Positions 1 to 5,769 of a stretch of 7,712 nucleotides of DNA are shown piece by piece (positions within the stretch are counted from its first letter, which is position 1; each line of letters begins with the position of its first letter). The notes beneath the pieces are model-generated. The model ran no database searches and had not been told where the DNA came from. It was given only the letters and a program-made list of their open reading frames with translations. Source of the DNA: Alistipes sp. (GTDB lineage Bacteria; Bacteroidota; Bacteroidia; Bacteroidales; Rikenellaceae). Position numbers and translations under genes: made by a program. Where the stretch lies: contig JAITWC010000040.1 in assembly GCA_031285485.1 (NCBI GenBank), forward strand, positions 1 to 7,712, in the 5' to 3' direction.

Positions 1-82
1 CCTGACATTCTTTTGTCACGAGAGCCTCAAAGTAGTTTTTCCAGTCATCGTTATCAAATAATGTGTGTGTGTGGGAAATTTC

Positions 83-153
83 CGATTTCGTTTTTCCATC
101 CGACAATTCACTATTTCACGATTTCGTTTTTGGAATTTCGCGATTTCGTTTTT
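83..153. repeat. Three direct copies of CGATTTCGTTTTT in the AT-rich leader
   Basis: The 13-mer CGATTTCGTTTTT occurs at 83-95, 119-131 and 141-153, with start-to-start steps of 36 and 22 bases. The sequence before the first and third copies is also alike (GGGAAATTTC at 73-82 and TTGGAATTTCG at 130-140), so about 25 bases are imperfectly duplicated. The surrounding 1-235 stretch is far more AT-rich than the genes and also holds a (TG)6 run at 62-73. I see no supported gene in 1-235. The copies lie upstream of the predicted promoter of the first operon, so they could be regulator sites or a dispersed intergenic repeat. The sequence alone does not decide. Confidence 0.7.
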
Positions 154-208
154 CCGATTATATTTAGCAGACTTTCATTACACCGCTCAAAATTGCTTTT
201 TTTATGTG

Positions 209-216
209 TATCTTTG
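209..216 (+). promoter_or_regulatory. Predicted Bacteroidota promoter -7 box (TATCTTTG) for the first operon
   Basis: TATCTTTG at 209-216 matches the Bacteroidota TAnnTTTG -7 consensus exactly and ends 19 bases before the ATG at 236. No TTG lies at the usual 19-21 base spacing: the nearest is at 193-195, only 13 bases away, so the -33 element is weak or absent. A second, poorer candidate, TATATTTA, lies at 159-166. The implied transcript would have a very short leader of roughly 10-15 bases and would carry all three genes up to the hairpin at 3902. Confidence 0.6.
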
Positions 217-235
217 ACAGAATTTCAGACCGAAA

Positions 236-1213
236 ATGACAAGTTTCGAGCAGTATGCGCGCACGTTCGACCGATACGTCGCGCAGATTGAGTACCCGGC
301 GGCCCCGCGCGCGCTCTACGACCCGATCCGCTACACGATGGCCTACGGGGGCAAACGCCTTCGTCCGCTCTTCGTGCTTGGGGCGTGCGGGCTGTGGCGC
401 GACGAGGTGAGCCGTGCGCTGCCCGCCGCGGCCGCCGTCGAGATGTTCCACAACTTCACCCTCATCCACGACGACATCATGGACAACGCCCCCACCCGCC
501 GCGGACGCGAATCGGTGTTCCGCCGCTGGGGGGTCAACGCGGCGACCCTGTCGGGCGACTCGCTGATGATCCACTCCTGGCGCGAGCTTGCCCGCACGTC
601 CCCCGAACTGCTCCCCGCCGTGGTAGACTATTTCAACGAGGCGGCGGTGAAGGTGTGCGAGGGCCAGCAGTTGGACATGGATTTCGAATCCCGCGATCGG
701 CTCACGGTTGCCGAACACACCGCGATGATCGAACTGAAGACCGCCTCGCTGTTCGTGGGCGCGGTGTCGATGGGTGCGATGGCGGGAGGGGCTTCCGACG
801 ACGATCTCAGGCACCTTCGCGAGTTCGCTTTGCCGTTCGGCGTGGCTTTCCAGATGCAGGACGACCTGCTCGACAGCTACGGCGACGAGCGGCTGGGCAA
901 GACCGTGGGCGGCGACATTCTCGAAGGCAAAAAAACCTTCCTCAAGATGAAAGCGCTGGCCGTCGCGTCGCCCGCCGACCGTGCCGAACTGTCGCTGATC
1001 CACAAAGACCTGCGCCACACCCCCGGGAAGATGATCGCGCGGGTGTTGAATATCTACGACCGCTACGGTGTGCGGGCGGCGGTCGAGGAGGAGATCGGGC
1101 GCCGTTTCGCCGCCGCCGCCGCCGCGCTCGACGCACTCACCGGTTCGGTGTCCTCCGACCGCATCGAGGAGTTTAAAACCTTTGCCCTCGGCCAGCTCGG
1201 CCGCGCGAAATAG
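236..1213 (+). CDS. Polyprenyl diphosphate synthase (trans-isoprenyl diphosphate synthase family)
   Basis: This cytosolic all-helical prenyltransferase condenses isopentenyl diphosphate onto an allylic diphosphate to build linear isoprenoid chains, for example for the menaquinone side chain. The 325-aa protein has the family motifs in order: GGKRLRP at residues 38-44, the first Asp-rich motif DDIMD at 79-83 followed by RRGR at 88-91, and the second Asp-rich motif DDLLD at 209-213 preceded by FQMQ; K222 (GKT) and the GKK at 231-233 are also typical. The two DDxxD motifs bind the Mg-diphosphate groups. Length is normal for the family. Residue 74, five before the first Asp, is Phe. Large residues there usually cap the product pocket, which suggests a C15-C20 product rather than a long chain; this is inference. 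The ATG at 236 is chosen because it follows the TATCTTTG box closely. The stop lies 2 bases before the next gene, so the two are very probably co-transcribed. Confidence 0.93.
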   Translation: MTSFEQYARTFDRYVAQIEYPAAPRALYDPIRYTMAYGGKRLRPLFVLGACGLWRDEVSRALPAAAAVEMFHNFTLIHDDIMDNAPTRRGRESVFRRWGVNAATLSGDSLMIHSWRELARTSPELLPAVVDYFNEAAVKVCEGQQLDMDFESRDRLTVAEHTAMIELKTASLFVGAVSMGAMAGGASDDDLRHLREFALPFGVAFQMQDDLLDSYGDERLGKTVGGDILEGKKTFLKMKALAVASPADRAELSLIHKDLRHTPGKMIARVLNIYDRYGVRAAVEEEIGRRFAAAAAALDALTGSVSSDRIEEFKTFALGQLGRAK

Positions 1214-1215
1214 TC

Positions 1216-2472
1216 ATGACCCGCAAGGAGATGGAAGTAATGGCCCCGGTGGGGTCGTGGGAGTCGCTGGCGGCCGCTTTGGACGCCGGGGCGGACTCGG
1301 TGTACTTCGGCGTGGAGGGCTTGAACATGCGGGCGCGGTCGTCGGCCAACTTCTCGCTCGACGACATGGGCGGGATCGTGGACCGGGCACGCGACCGGGG
1401 CGTAAAGACATATCTCACCGTCAACACCATAATCTACGACGACGAAGCCCCACTGATGTGCAGCATCATGGACCGCGCGGTTGAGGAGGGCATCGACGCC
1501 ATCATCGCCTCCGACCAGTCGGCCATTCTCCACGCCCATGCGCGCGGCCTCAACGTCCACATCTCCACCCAACTCAACGTCTCCAACACCGACACGCTGC
1601 GGTTCTACTCGCAGTGGGCCGACACGGTGGTGATGGCCCGCGAACTGAGTCTCGAACAGGTGGCACGCATCCACGCCGCGATCAAGAGCGATGACATCCG
1701 CGGCCCGAAGGGCGAACCCGTCAAGATCGAGATGTTCGCCCACGGCGCGCTCTGTATGGCGGTGTCGGGCAAGTGCTATCTGAGCCTCCACGCCGACGGC
1801 AACTCGGCTAACCGCGGGGCGTGCATGCAGCTTTGCCGCCGCGGATATGAGTTGCACGACCCCGAAGCGGGAGGACGCATCGCCGTGGAGAACGACCGGC
1901 TCCTCTCTCCGAAAGACCTCTGCACGCTGCCGTTCCTCAACCGCATGCTCGACGCCGGGGTGCGGGTGCTGAAGATCGAAGGGAGGGCCCGCTCGGCCGA
2001 GTATGTGAAACGTGTGGTGGAGGTGTACGACGAGGCGGTGAGAGCCATAACCGAAGGCGAGGGCGGCGGCTTCACGCCCGAAAGAGTCGAAGGTTGGACG
2101 GCCCGCCTCGCCGAGGTGTTCAACCGCGGGTTTTGGGGTGGCTACTATCTCGGTGCGCCAGTGCTCGAATTGACCCGCAGCTACGGCTCGTCGGCCACGC
2201 GGCGAAAAGTTTACGTGGGCAAGGTTACGAATTTCTTCCGCAAGATCGATGTGGCCGAGATCCTCGTCGAGGCGTCGCCGCTGGAATCGGGAAACGACGT
2301 GGTGGTGTTGGGCGAAACCACCGGCGCGGCCGAGATCACCGCTGTCGAGGTTCACGTGGCCGAACGGCCTGCCGACGTCGCCCCGCAAGGCATATACTGT
2401 TCGATAAAAACCGCCGGGGTAACCCTCCGTCGCGGCGATAAATTATATAAAATCGTTGACAGCCATGTTTGA
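1216..2472 (+). CDS. Peptidase U32 family protein, probable RNA-hydroxylation enzyme (TrhP/RlhA type)
   Basis: The 418-aa protein carries the U32 signature at residues 172-190 (E-M-F-A-H-G-A-L-C...G-K-C-Y-L-S). The N-terminal half is typical of the family: APVGSWESL at 10-18, GADSVYFGVEGLNMRARS at 25-42, a TIM-barrel-like pattern. KIEGRARSAEYVKRVV at 253-268 is the usual C-terminal family block. Cysteines 180, 187, 203, 207 and 236 include the set expected to hold an iron-sulfur cluster. Despite the name, characterised relatives in E. coli are not proteases: TrhP (YegQ) is needed for prephenate-dependent 5-hydroxylation of tRNA U34, and RlhA hydroxylates 23S rRNA C2501. The length is nearer TrhP (about 450 aa) than RlhA (about 650 aa), so tRNA hydroxylation is the better guess, but the RNA target cannot be read from sequence. 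The gene starts 2 bases after the prenyltransferase stop and overlaps the next gene by 8 bases, so translation is probably coupled. No clear ribosome binding site is visible, as is usual in this phylum. Confidence 0.9.
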   Translation: MTRKEMEVMAPVGSWESLAAALDAGADSVYFGVEGLNMRARSSANFSLDDMGGIVDRARDRGVKTYLTVNTIIYDDEAPLMCSIMDRAVEEGIDAIIASDQSAILHAHARGLNVHISTQLNVSNTDTLRFYSQWADTVVMARELSLEQVARIHAAIKSDDIRGPKGEPVKIEMFAHGALCMAVSGKCYLSLHADGNSANRGACMQLCRRGYELHDPEAGGRIAVENDRLLSPKDLCTLPFLNRMLDAGVRVLKIEGRARSAEYVKRVVEVYDEAVRAITEGEGGGFTPERVEGWTARLAEVFNRGFWGGYYLGAPVLELTRSYGSSATRRKVYVGKVTNFFRKIDVAEILVEASPLESGNDVVVLGETTGAAEITAVEVHVAERPADVAPQGIYCSIKTAGVTLRRGDKLYKIVDSHV

Positions 2473-3877
2473 GAAAAAAACCTACATCGCAAGGCGCGCC
2501 GCTCTTGTGCGCAAAATGGAGGGCCGTGGCCTCGTCGTGCTGCCGGGCCACGTCGAGTCGCCTGTCAACTACCTGGGCAACACCTACCACTTCAGGCAGG
2601 ACAGCACCTTCCTCTACTATTTCGGCCTGAGCGTGCCGGGCCTCGCCGCGGTGATCGACACCGACTCCGGCGAGGCGACTCTCTTCGGCGACGACTTCAC
2701 CGTGGACGACATCATCTGGATGGGGCCGCAGCCCGGCATTACCGATCTCGCCGCGAGTGTCGGCGTCTCGCGCACCGCCCTCTTCGCTTCTTTCACCGCC
2801 GAGGTCAGGGCCGCCGTTGCTAAGGGACGCGAGGTTCACTTCCTGCCTCCCTACCGCGGCGAGACCCGGCTGTTGCTCAGCGGAGCGCTGCCCGCGGGCG
2901 CTGCACCCTCCGCGGATCTGATCCGCGCGGTGGTGTCGATGCGCGACAAGAAATCGGCCGAGGAGATCGAACAGATCGAGGAGGCGTGCGCCATTGGTTA
3001 CGAGATGCACACCCTCGCCATGAGTATGTGCCACCCGGGGGTCACCGAGCGCGAGATCGCCGGGGCTATCGAGGGTGTGTCGTTGAAGCACGGCTGGGGA
3101 GTGTCGTTCCACCCGATAGTGTCGCAGCACGGCGAGACGCTCCACAACCATAATCACAGCGGGGTGCTTGAAACGGGCCGGCTACTGTTGGTCGATGCCG
3201 GAGCCGAGGCCACGAGCGGTTACGCGAGCGACTTCACGCGCACGATTCCGGTCGGCGGCACTTTCACCTCGCGCCAACGCGACATATACGAAATCGTTCT
3301 CGCGGCTAATAACCTCGCTTTCGACATCGCTACGCCGAGCATGCGTTATGTTGACGTTCACCTTGCCGCTTGCCGGATGCTTATAGAGGGGCTTTCGTCG
3401 CTCGGACTGATTCGTGGGTCGATCGATGACGCCGTGGCCACCGGGGCCCACTCGCTGTTCATGCCCCACGGGTTGGGCCATCAGATGGGGCTCGACGTTC
3501 ACGACATGGAGGATATGGGCGAGCAGTACGTCGGCTACGACGCCGAAACTCCCCGTTCCACCCACCCCTCGTGCAGTGCCTGCCGTATGGGACGGCGACT
3601 GGAGGCGGGCATGGTAGTTTCGGTCGAGCCAGGCATCTATTTCGTTCCAGCGCTCATAGCCAAGTGGCACGGCGGGGGCGGCCCAGCCAATGCCGCCGCA
3701 TTCATCGACTTCGGACGGGTGGAGAGCTATCTCGATTTCGGCGGCATCCGCCTCGAGGACGACATGCTCATTACCTCCGACGGCAATCGCCTCCTCGGCA
3801 CCGCGCCCGACGGCTCTCCCCGCCGCATACCCATCACTCCCAACGAGGTTGCCGTCGCCGTGAGGGATATGAAATAG
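2465..3877 (+). CDS. Xaa-Pro aminopeptidase / aminopeptidase P (M24B metallopeptidase)
   Basis: The enzyme is expected to remove an N-terminal residue that precedes proline, using a two-metal (usually Mn) centre in the cytosol. With the ATG at 2465 the protein has 470 residues: an AMP_N/creatinase N-domain at about 1-150 (QDSTFLYYFGL at 45-55) and a pita-bread catalytic domain from about 165. All five metal ligands can be assigned by comparison with E. coli PepP: D244 (VDAG), D256 (SDFTR), H339 (HGLGHQMG), E388 (VSVEPG) and E431 (GIRLEDD). H227 and H346 match the other catalytic histidines. Between H346 and E388 there are about 20 more residues than in PepP, including C370 and C373. An in-frame TTG at 2456 would add three residues, but the ATG is preferred because MFEKKTYIARR resembles the usual start of this group. 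The gene overlaps the U32 stop by 8 bases, closes the operon, and is followed by the hairpin at 3902. No signal peptide is seen. Confidence 0.92.
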   Translation: MFEKKTYIARRAALVRKMEGRGLVVLPGHVESPVNYLGNTYHFRQDSTFLYYFGLSVPGLAAVIDTDSGEATLFGDDFTVDDIIWMGPQPGITDLAASVGVSRTALFASFTAEVRAAVAKGREVHFLPPYRGETRLLLSGALPAGAAPSADLIRAVVSMRDKKSAEEIEQIEEACAIGYEMHTLAMSMCHPGVTEREIAGAIEGVSLKHGWGVSFHPIVSQHGETLHNHNHSGVLETGRLLLVDAGAEATSGYASDFTRTIPVGGTFTSRQRDIYEIVLAANNLAFDIATPSMRYVDVHLAACRMLIEGLSSLGLIRGSIDDAVATGAHSLFMPHGLGHQMGLDVHDMEDMGEQYVGYDAETPRSTHPSCSACRMGRRLEAGMVVSVEPGIYFVPALIAKWHGGGGPANAAAFIDFGRVESYLDFGGIRLEDDMLITSDGNRLLGTAPDGSPRRIPITPNEVAVAVRDMK

Positions 3878-3901
3878 CGGCTGCGCCACAATAAACAAAA
3901 A

Positions 3902-3935
3902 ACAGGCCGGACGCTCAGTCCGGCCTGTCTGTTTT
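3902..3935. terminator. Bidirectional intrinsic terminator between convergent genes
   Basis: ACAGGCCGGAC at 3902-3912 and its exact reverse complement at 3918-3928 form a perfect 11-bp GC-rich stem with a 5-base loop (GCTCA). A-rich sequence precedes it (AAACAAAAAA up to 3902) and CTGTTTT follows it at 3929-3935, so each strand reads a stem followed by a U-rich tract. It sits in the 74-base gap between the ends of the aminopeptidase gene (+) and the 141-aa membrane protein gene (-), and can stop transcription from both sides. Confidence 0.9.
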
Positions 3936-3951
3936 CGTGGTGAGATGAAAG

Positions 3952-4377
3952 TTACGCCACCATAAAGAGGAAAGAGGCGACAACTTGCCATATACCGAGG
4001 ATGATAGCCACGATGCCGAGTGTTCCCTGAAGAGGAAGAAGCTTGGCCAGCAGTTTTTCGCCCGACTCGGCGCCCTTTTCGTTCTTCGAAAGGACATACT
4101 TCTGGATCAGCGAGTAGCCGAGGATGAAACCGAGACCGAATTCGAGCAGAGATACTGCTAGATAGGTGATCCACCAGACGGGAATGGTTCCCAACCAGCC
4201 GATGTTGAGGATACTGCTGATAATACCCCAAAGGCCCCAAAAAGCAAACACGCAACCGATCCAGCCCTGATAGGGAGTGATCTTGTCGAAAAATTCCTTC
4301 ACGTCGGGTTTCTTCGAGAGCAACAGCGAGGGCACGGCCAACAGACCGAGAACGATGAGTAAAATACCGTAAATCAT
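3952..4377 (-). CDS. Four-helix inner-membrane protein with internal duplication, function unknown
   Basis: I do not recognise a characterised family. The 141-aa protein is very hydrophobic, with predicted membrane segments at about 2-20, 38-58, 66-92 and 117-138 joined by short charged loops (SKKPDVKEFFDK and SKNEKGAESGEK). It is a tandem duplication of a two-helix unit: P35/P115, Q37/Q117, G38/G118, G41/G121, G48/G128, W50/W130 and S55/S135 are all exactly 80 residues apart, giving the pattern K-[IL]-x-P-x-Q-G-x2-G-x6-G-x-W-x4-S in both halves. An even number of helices puts both ends on the same side of the membrane. No cleavable signal peptide is evident. It lies 40 bases downstream of ribH on the same strand, with a ten-base C run (minus strand) in between, and ends at the bidirectional terminator, so it is probably the last gene of the TPR-ribH transcript unless it has its own promoter. 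Real coding is supported by the coherent helix pattern and the repeat. Confidence 0.82.
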   Translation of the reverse strand: MIYGILLIVLGLLAVPSLLLSKKPDVKEFFDKITPYQGWIGCVFAFWGLWGIISSILNIGWLGTIPVWWITYLAVSLLEFGLGFILGYSLIQKYVLSKNEKGAESGEKLLAKLLPLQGTLGIVAIILGIWQVVASFLFMVA

Positions 4378-4394
4378 AATAATAAAGTTTAATT

Positions 4395-4404
4395 GGGGGG
4401 GGGG
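4395..4404. repeat. Homopolymer of ten G (ten C on the minus strand) upstream of the membrane protein gene
   Basis: Ten consecutive G residues on the plus strand occupy 4395-4404, in the 40-base gap between the ribH stop (4418-4420) and the start codon at 4375-4377. On the transcribed minus strand this is C10, ending 17 bases before the ATG, where it could affect initiation or promoter spacing. Runs of this length are prone to slipped-strand change and to sequencing error. Confidence 0.9.
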
Positions 4405-4410
4405 TAGTAA

Positions 4411-4430
4411 AAATGTATCAATTTACATTT
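4411..4430 (-). terminator. Weak AT-rich hairpin across the ribH stop codon
   Basis: AAATGTA at 4411-4417 and TACATTT at 4424-4430 are exact reverse complements around a 6-base loop that contains the ribH stop codon. On the minus strand the right arm runs into a five-T tract (TACATTTTT). The stem is 7 bp with a single G-C pair, so it would be weak. It could be a leaky terminator that lowers expression of the membrane protein gene relative to ribH, or chance in AT-rich sequence. Confidence 0.3.
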
Positions 4431-4951
4431 CTCGTAAATTCGCGGTTAATGTTCTCGGCCGACGCCTCCATGTCGTTCTGGAGTTTGACCATGTTGACTG
4501 CTGTGACGGCAGCCTCGTCGCCTTTGTTGCCGTGTCCTCCTCCGGCGCGTGCGATCGCCTGTTCCATTGTATCGGTGGTGAGTATTCCGAAAGCGATGGG
4601 CATGTTCCACGCGATCTGCAACTGCATGATCCCTTGTGTCGCTCCCTGGCAGATAAACTCAAAGTGGCGCGTTTCGCCTTGGATCACGCAACCCAGTGCG
4701 ATCACGGCGTCCACGTCGGTGTACTCGGCAAAGAACTGCACCCCGAGAGGTATTTCGAAAGTACCCGGAACATATTTAATAAGTATGTTGTGTTCAGCGC
4801 ACCCAGCCTTTCGCAGCGTCTGTACGGCACCTTTGAGGAGCACCTCGGTCACCTCGCCGTTCCACTCCGATACCACAATGCCAAACCGCATGTCGTCGGC
4901 GGGCGGCACGGAGCGGTGTTGTGAGAGGTTCCTTTTTTTACTGACGGCCAT
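4418..4951 (-). CDS. ribH: 6,7-dimethyl-8-ribityllumazine synthase
   Basis: Lumazine synthase joins 5-amino-6-ribitylamino-uracil and 3,4-dihydroxy-2-butanone 4-phosphate in the penultimate step of riboflavin synthesis. It acts in the cytosol, usually as pentamers or 60-subunit shells. The 177-aa protein has every family motif: the ribityl-binding SEWN at 28-31, VPGTFEIP at 61-68, ALGCVIQGETRHFE at 85-98 with the catalytic His at 96, FGILTTDTMEQA at 121-132, and the phosphate-binding GNKG at 141-144. The first 20 residues (basic, then polar) precede the conserved core and may be a flexible extension; ATG at 4951 is kept because it lies just 3 bases after the upstream TPR gene. No other riboflavin gene is in the window, and I see no obvious FMN riboswitch in front of the unit, as the short 5677-5769 region is too small to hold one. 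Expression is therefore probably driven from the TPR promoter. Confidence 0.97.
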   Translation of the reverse strand: MAVSKKRNLSQHRSVPPADDMRFGIVVSEWNGEVTEVLLKGAVQTLRKAGCAEHNILIKYVPGTFEIPLGVQFFAEYTDVDAVIALGCVIQGETRHFEFICQGATQGIMQLQIAWNMPIAFGILTTDTMEQAIARAGGGHGNKGDEAAVTAVNMVKLQNDMEASAENINREFTRNVN

Positions 4952-4954
4952 TTG

Positions 4955-5677
4955 CTACATTTTTTGTTCGGCAGCAGCAGCGAGTTTCTCGATATCGCGA
5001 GCTTCGAGGCTCGTGGGATAGCTGTATGTCACCTTCTTGTAGGCGGCCACCGCTCCGGAGTAGTCACCCGCGGCTTCGAGTGCGAGGCCGAGTTTCTTGA
5101 GATACATCGGAGTTGTTAGGATGTTGTCGGTGGCATAAACGGCGGTGCGGAAGTGTCCGGCGGCGGCGGCGTAATCGCCCTTCTGGACGTAGATGTCACC
5201 TTTGAGGCCTTCGTTCTCGGCGTTGATCACTTCGCCCGTCACACCCTTCACTGCGCGATATTTACCCAGATATTCGAGAGCACTGTCGTAGTCGCCCTGA
5301 CGCAGGAAACAGATCCCGGCGTAGTGGGCAGCTAGGCGTGCCTCACGAGTTCCGCCATAGGATGCCACAACATTGACGAAACCAAGGTTCACCCCGTCGC
5401 CGTTGAGCGCGGTTGCCCAGTCGCCCGAGTTGAACATCTGCTCGGCCACGAACATTGCGTCGGCAGCGCGTGCGCTCTTCGTGGCCCGGATGAACGTGTC
5501 GTAGGCGAAGATACCGGCGGTAATGATCAAGATCACCGCCACTCCCGTGGTGAGCGCTTTCCAATTCTTTTCAAACCACTGTTCGGTCCTGCCCAGGGCT
5601 TGTTCGATCTTTACCTCGGGGGCTTTCTCCAATTCCGCCGCCGTGGCTTTAGGCATCGTGCTTTTACGTTTGGCCAT
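4955..5677 (-). CDS. YfgM-like tetratricopeptide repeat protein with one membrane anchor
   Basis: The 240-aa protein has a Lys-rich cytoplasmic N-terminus, one predicted membrane helix at about 43-59 (TTGVAVILIITAGIFAY), and a C-terminal solenoid expected outside the cytoplasm. TPR-like helical hairpins are visible at about 114-145 (AHYAGICFLRQGDYDSALEYL), 157-182 (GLKGDIYVQKGDYAAAAGHF) and 193-222 (KKLGLALEAAGDYSGAVAAY), each with the typical G-D-Y turn. This layout matches E. coli YfgM, a periplasmic-facing TPR protein that associates with SecYEG and the chaperone PpiD, so a helper role for newly exported proteins is inferred, not shown. It heads the minus-strand unit, 3 bases before ribH, and a good promoter lies 35 bases upstream of its start. 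The ATG at 5677 is preferred over the internal Met at residue 8 because the MAKRK start keeps the basic N-terminus. Whether it has a link to riboflavin synthesis beyond shared transcription is unknown. Confidence 0.88.
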   Translation of the reverse strand: MAKRKSTMPKATAAELEKAPEVKIEQALGRTEQWFEKNWKALTTGVAVILIITAGIFAYDTFIRATKSARAADAMFVAEQMFNSGDWATALNGDGVNLGFVNVVASYGGTREARLAAHYAGICFLRQGDYDSALEYLGKYRAVKGVTGEVINAENEGLKGDIYVQKGDYAAAAGHFRTAVYATDNILTTPMYLKKLGLALEAAGDYSGAVAAYKKVTYSYPTSLEARDIEKLAAAAEQKM

Positions 5678-5711
5678 ATCTCGGTTGTTGTTTTTTTCGA
5701 TTTTGAGACTG

Positions 5712-5741
5712 CAAAGATAACTCTTTTTTTTTATTTGTTAA
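5712..5741 (-). promoter_or_regulatory. Predicted promoter for the TPR-ribH-membrane protein unit
   Basis: Read on the minus strand, TATCTTTG (plus positions 5719 down to 5712) is a perfect TAnnTTTG -7 box. TTA at 5741-5739 stands 19 bases upstream, one mismatch from the TTG -33 element and at the expected spacing. The spacer contains a run of nine A. Transcription would start near 5706, giving a leader of about 28 bases before the ATG at 5677. Confidence 0.7.
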
Positions 5742-5746
5742 CTTTA
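5739..5746 (+). promoter_or_regulatory. Predicted -7 box (TAACTTTA) for recF
   Basis: TAACTTTA differs from TAnnTTTG only at the last base and ends 23 bases before the recF ATG. I find no TTG at 19-21 bases upstream, so this is a weaker call than the opposing promoter. Its first bases are the same ones proposed as the -33 element of the minus-strand promoter, within the symmetric GTTAAC at 5737-5742. Confidence 0.45.
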
Positions 5747-5769
5747 CACGCGGAAATCTATCTCCTGGC

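Noticed and set aside
13..291. 92-aa plus-strand frame in the leader
   Set aside because: It is rich in Phe, Ser and Ile from the AT-rich repeats and runs out of frame into the prenyl synthase. It has no domain and no codon bias like that of the neighbours.
164..1018. 284-aa open frame on the minus strand
   Set aside because: It is antisense to the prenyl synthase, whose motifs are complete. Its composition (His, Arg, Gly, Val rich) is typical of the shadow of GC-rich coding sequence.
1063..2388. 441-aa open frame on the minus strand
   Set aside because: Antisense to the U32 gene and the end of the prenyl synthase. Despite its length it shows no recognisable motif and is rich in His, Arg and Val, as expected for a codon-bias artefact.
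2456..2464. TTG start adding three residues to the aminopeptidase
   Set aside because: The ATG at 2465 gives the usual MF-x-K-x-Y-x-x-R-R type N-terminus of this group, and TTG starts are rare; the overlap with the U32 gene is also shorter.
2336..3157. 273-aa open frame on the minus strand
   Set aside because: Antisense to the U32 and aminopeptidase genes, with low-complexity His/Arg-rich composition and no domain.
3182..4255. 357-aa open frame on the minus strand
   Set aside because: It runs through the terminator hairpin, the aminopeptidase gene (antisense) and another frame of the membrane protein gene. Crossing these elements makes it implausible.
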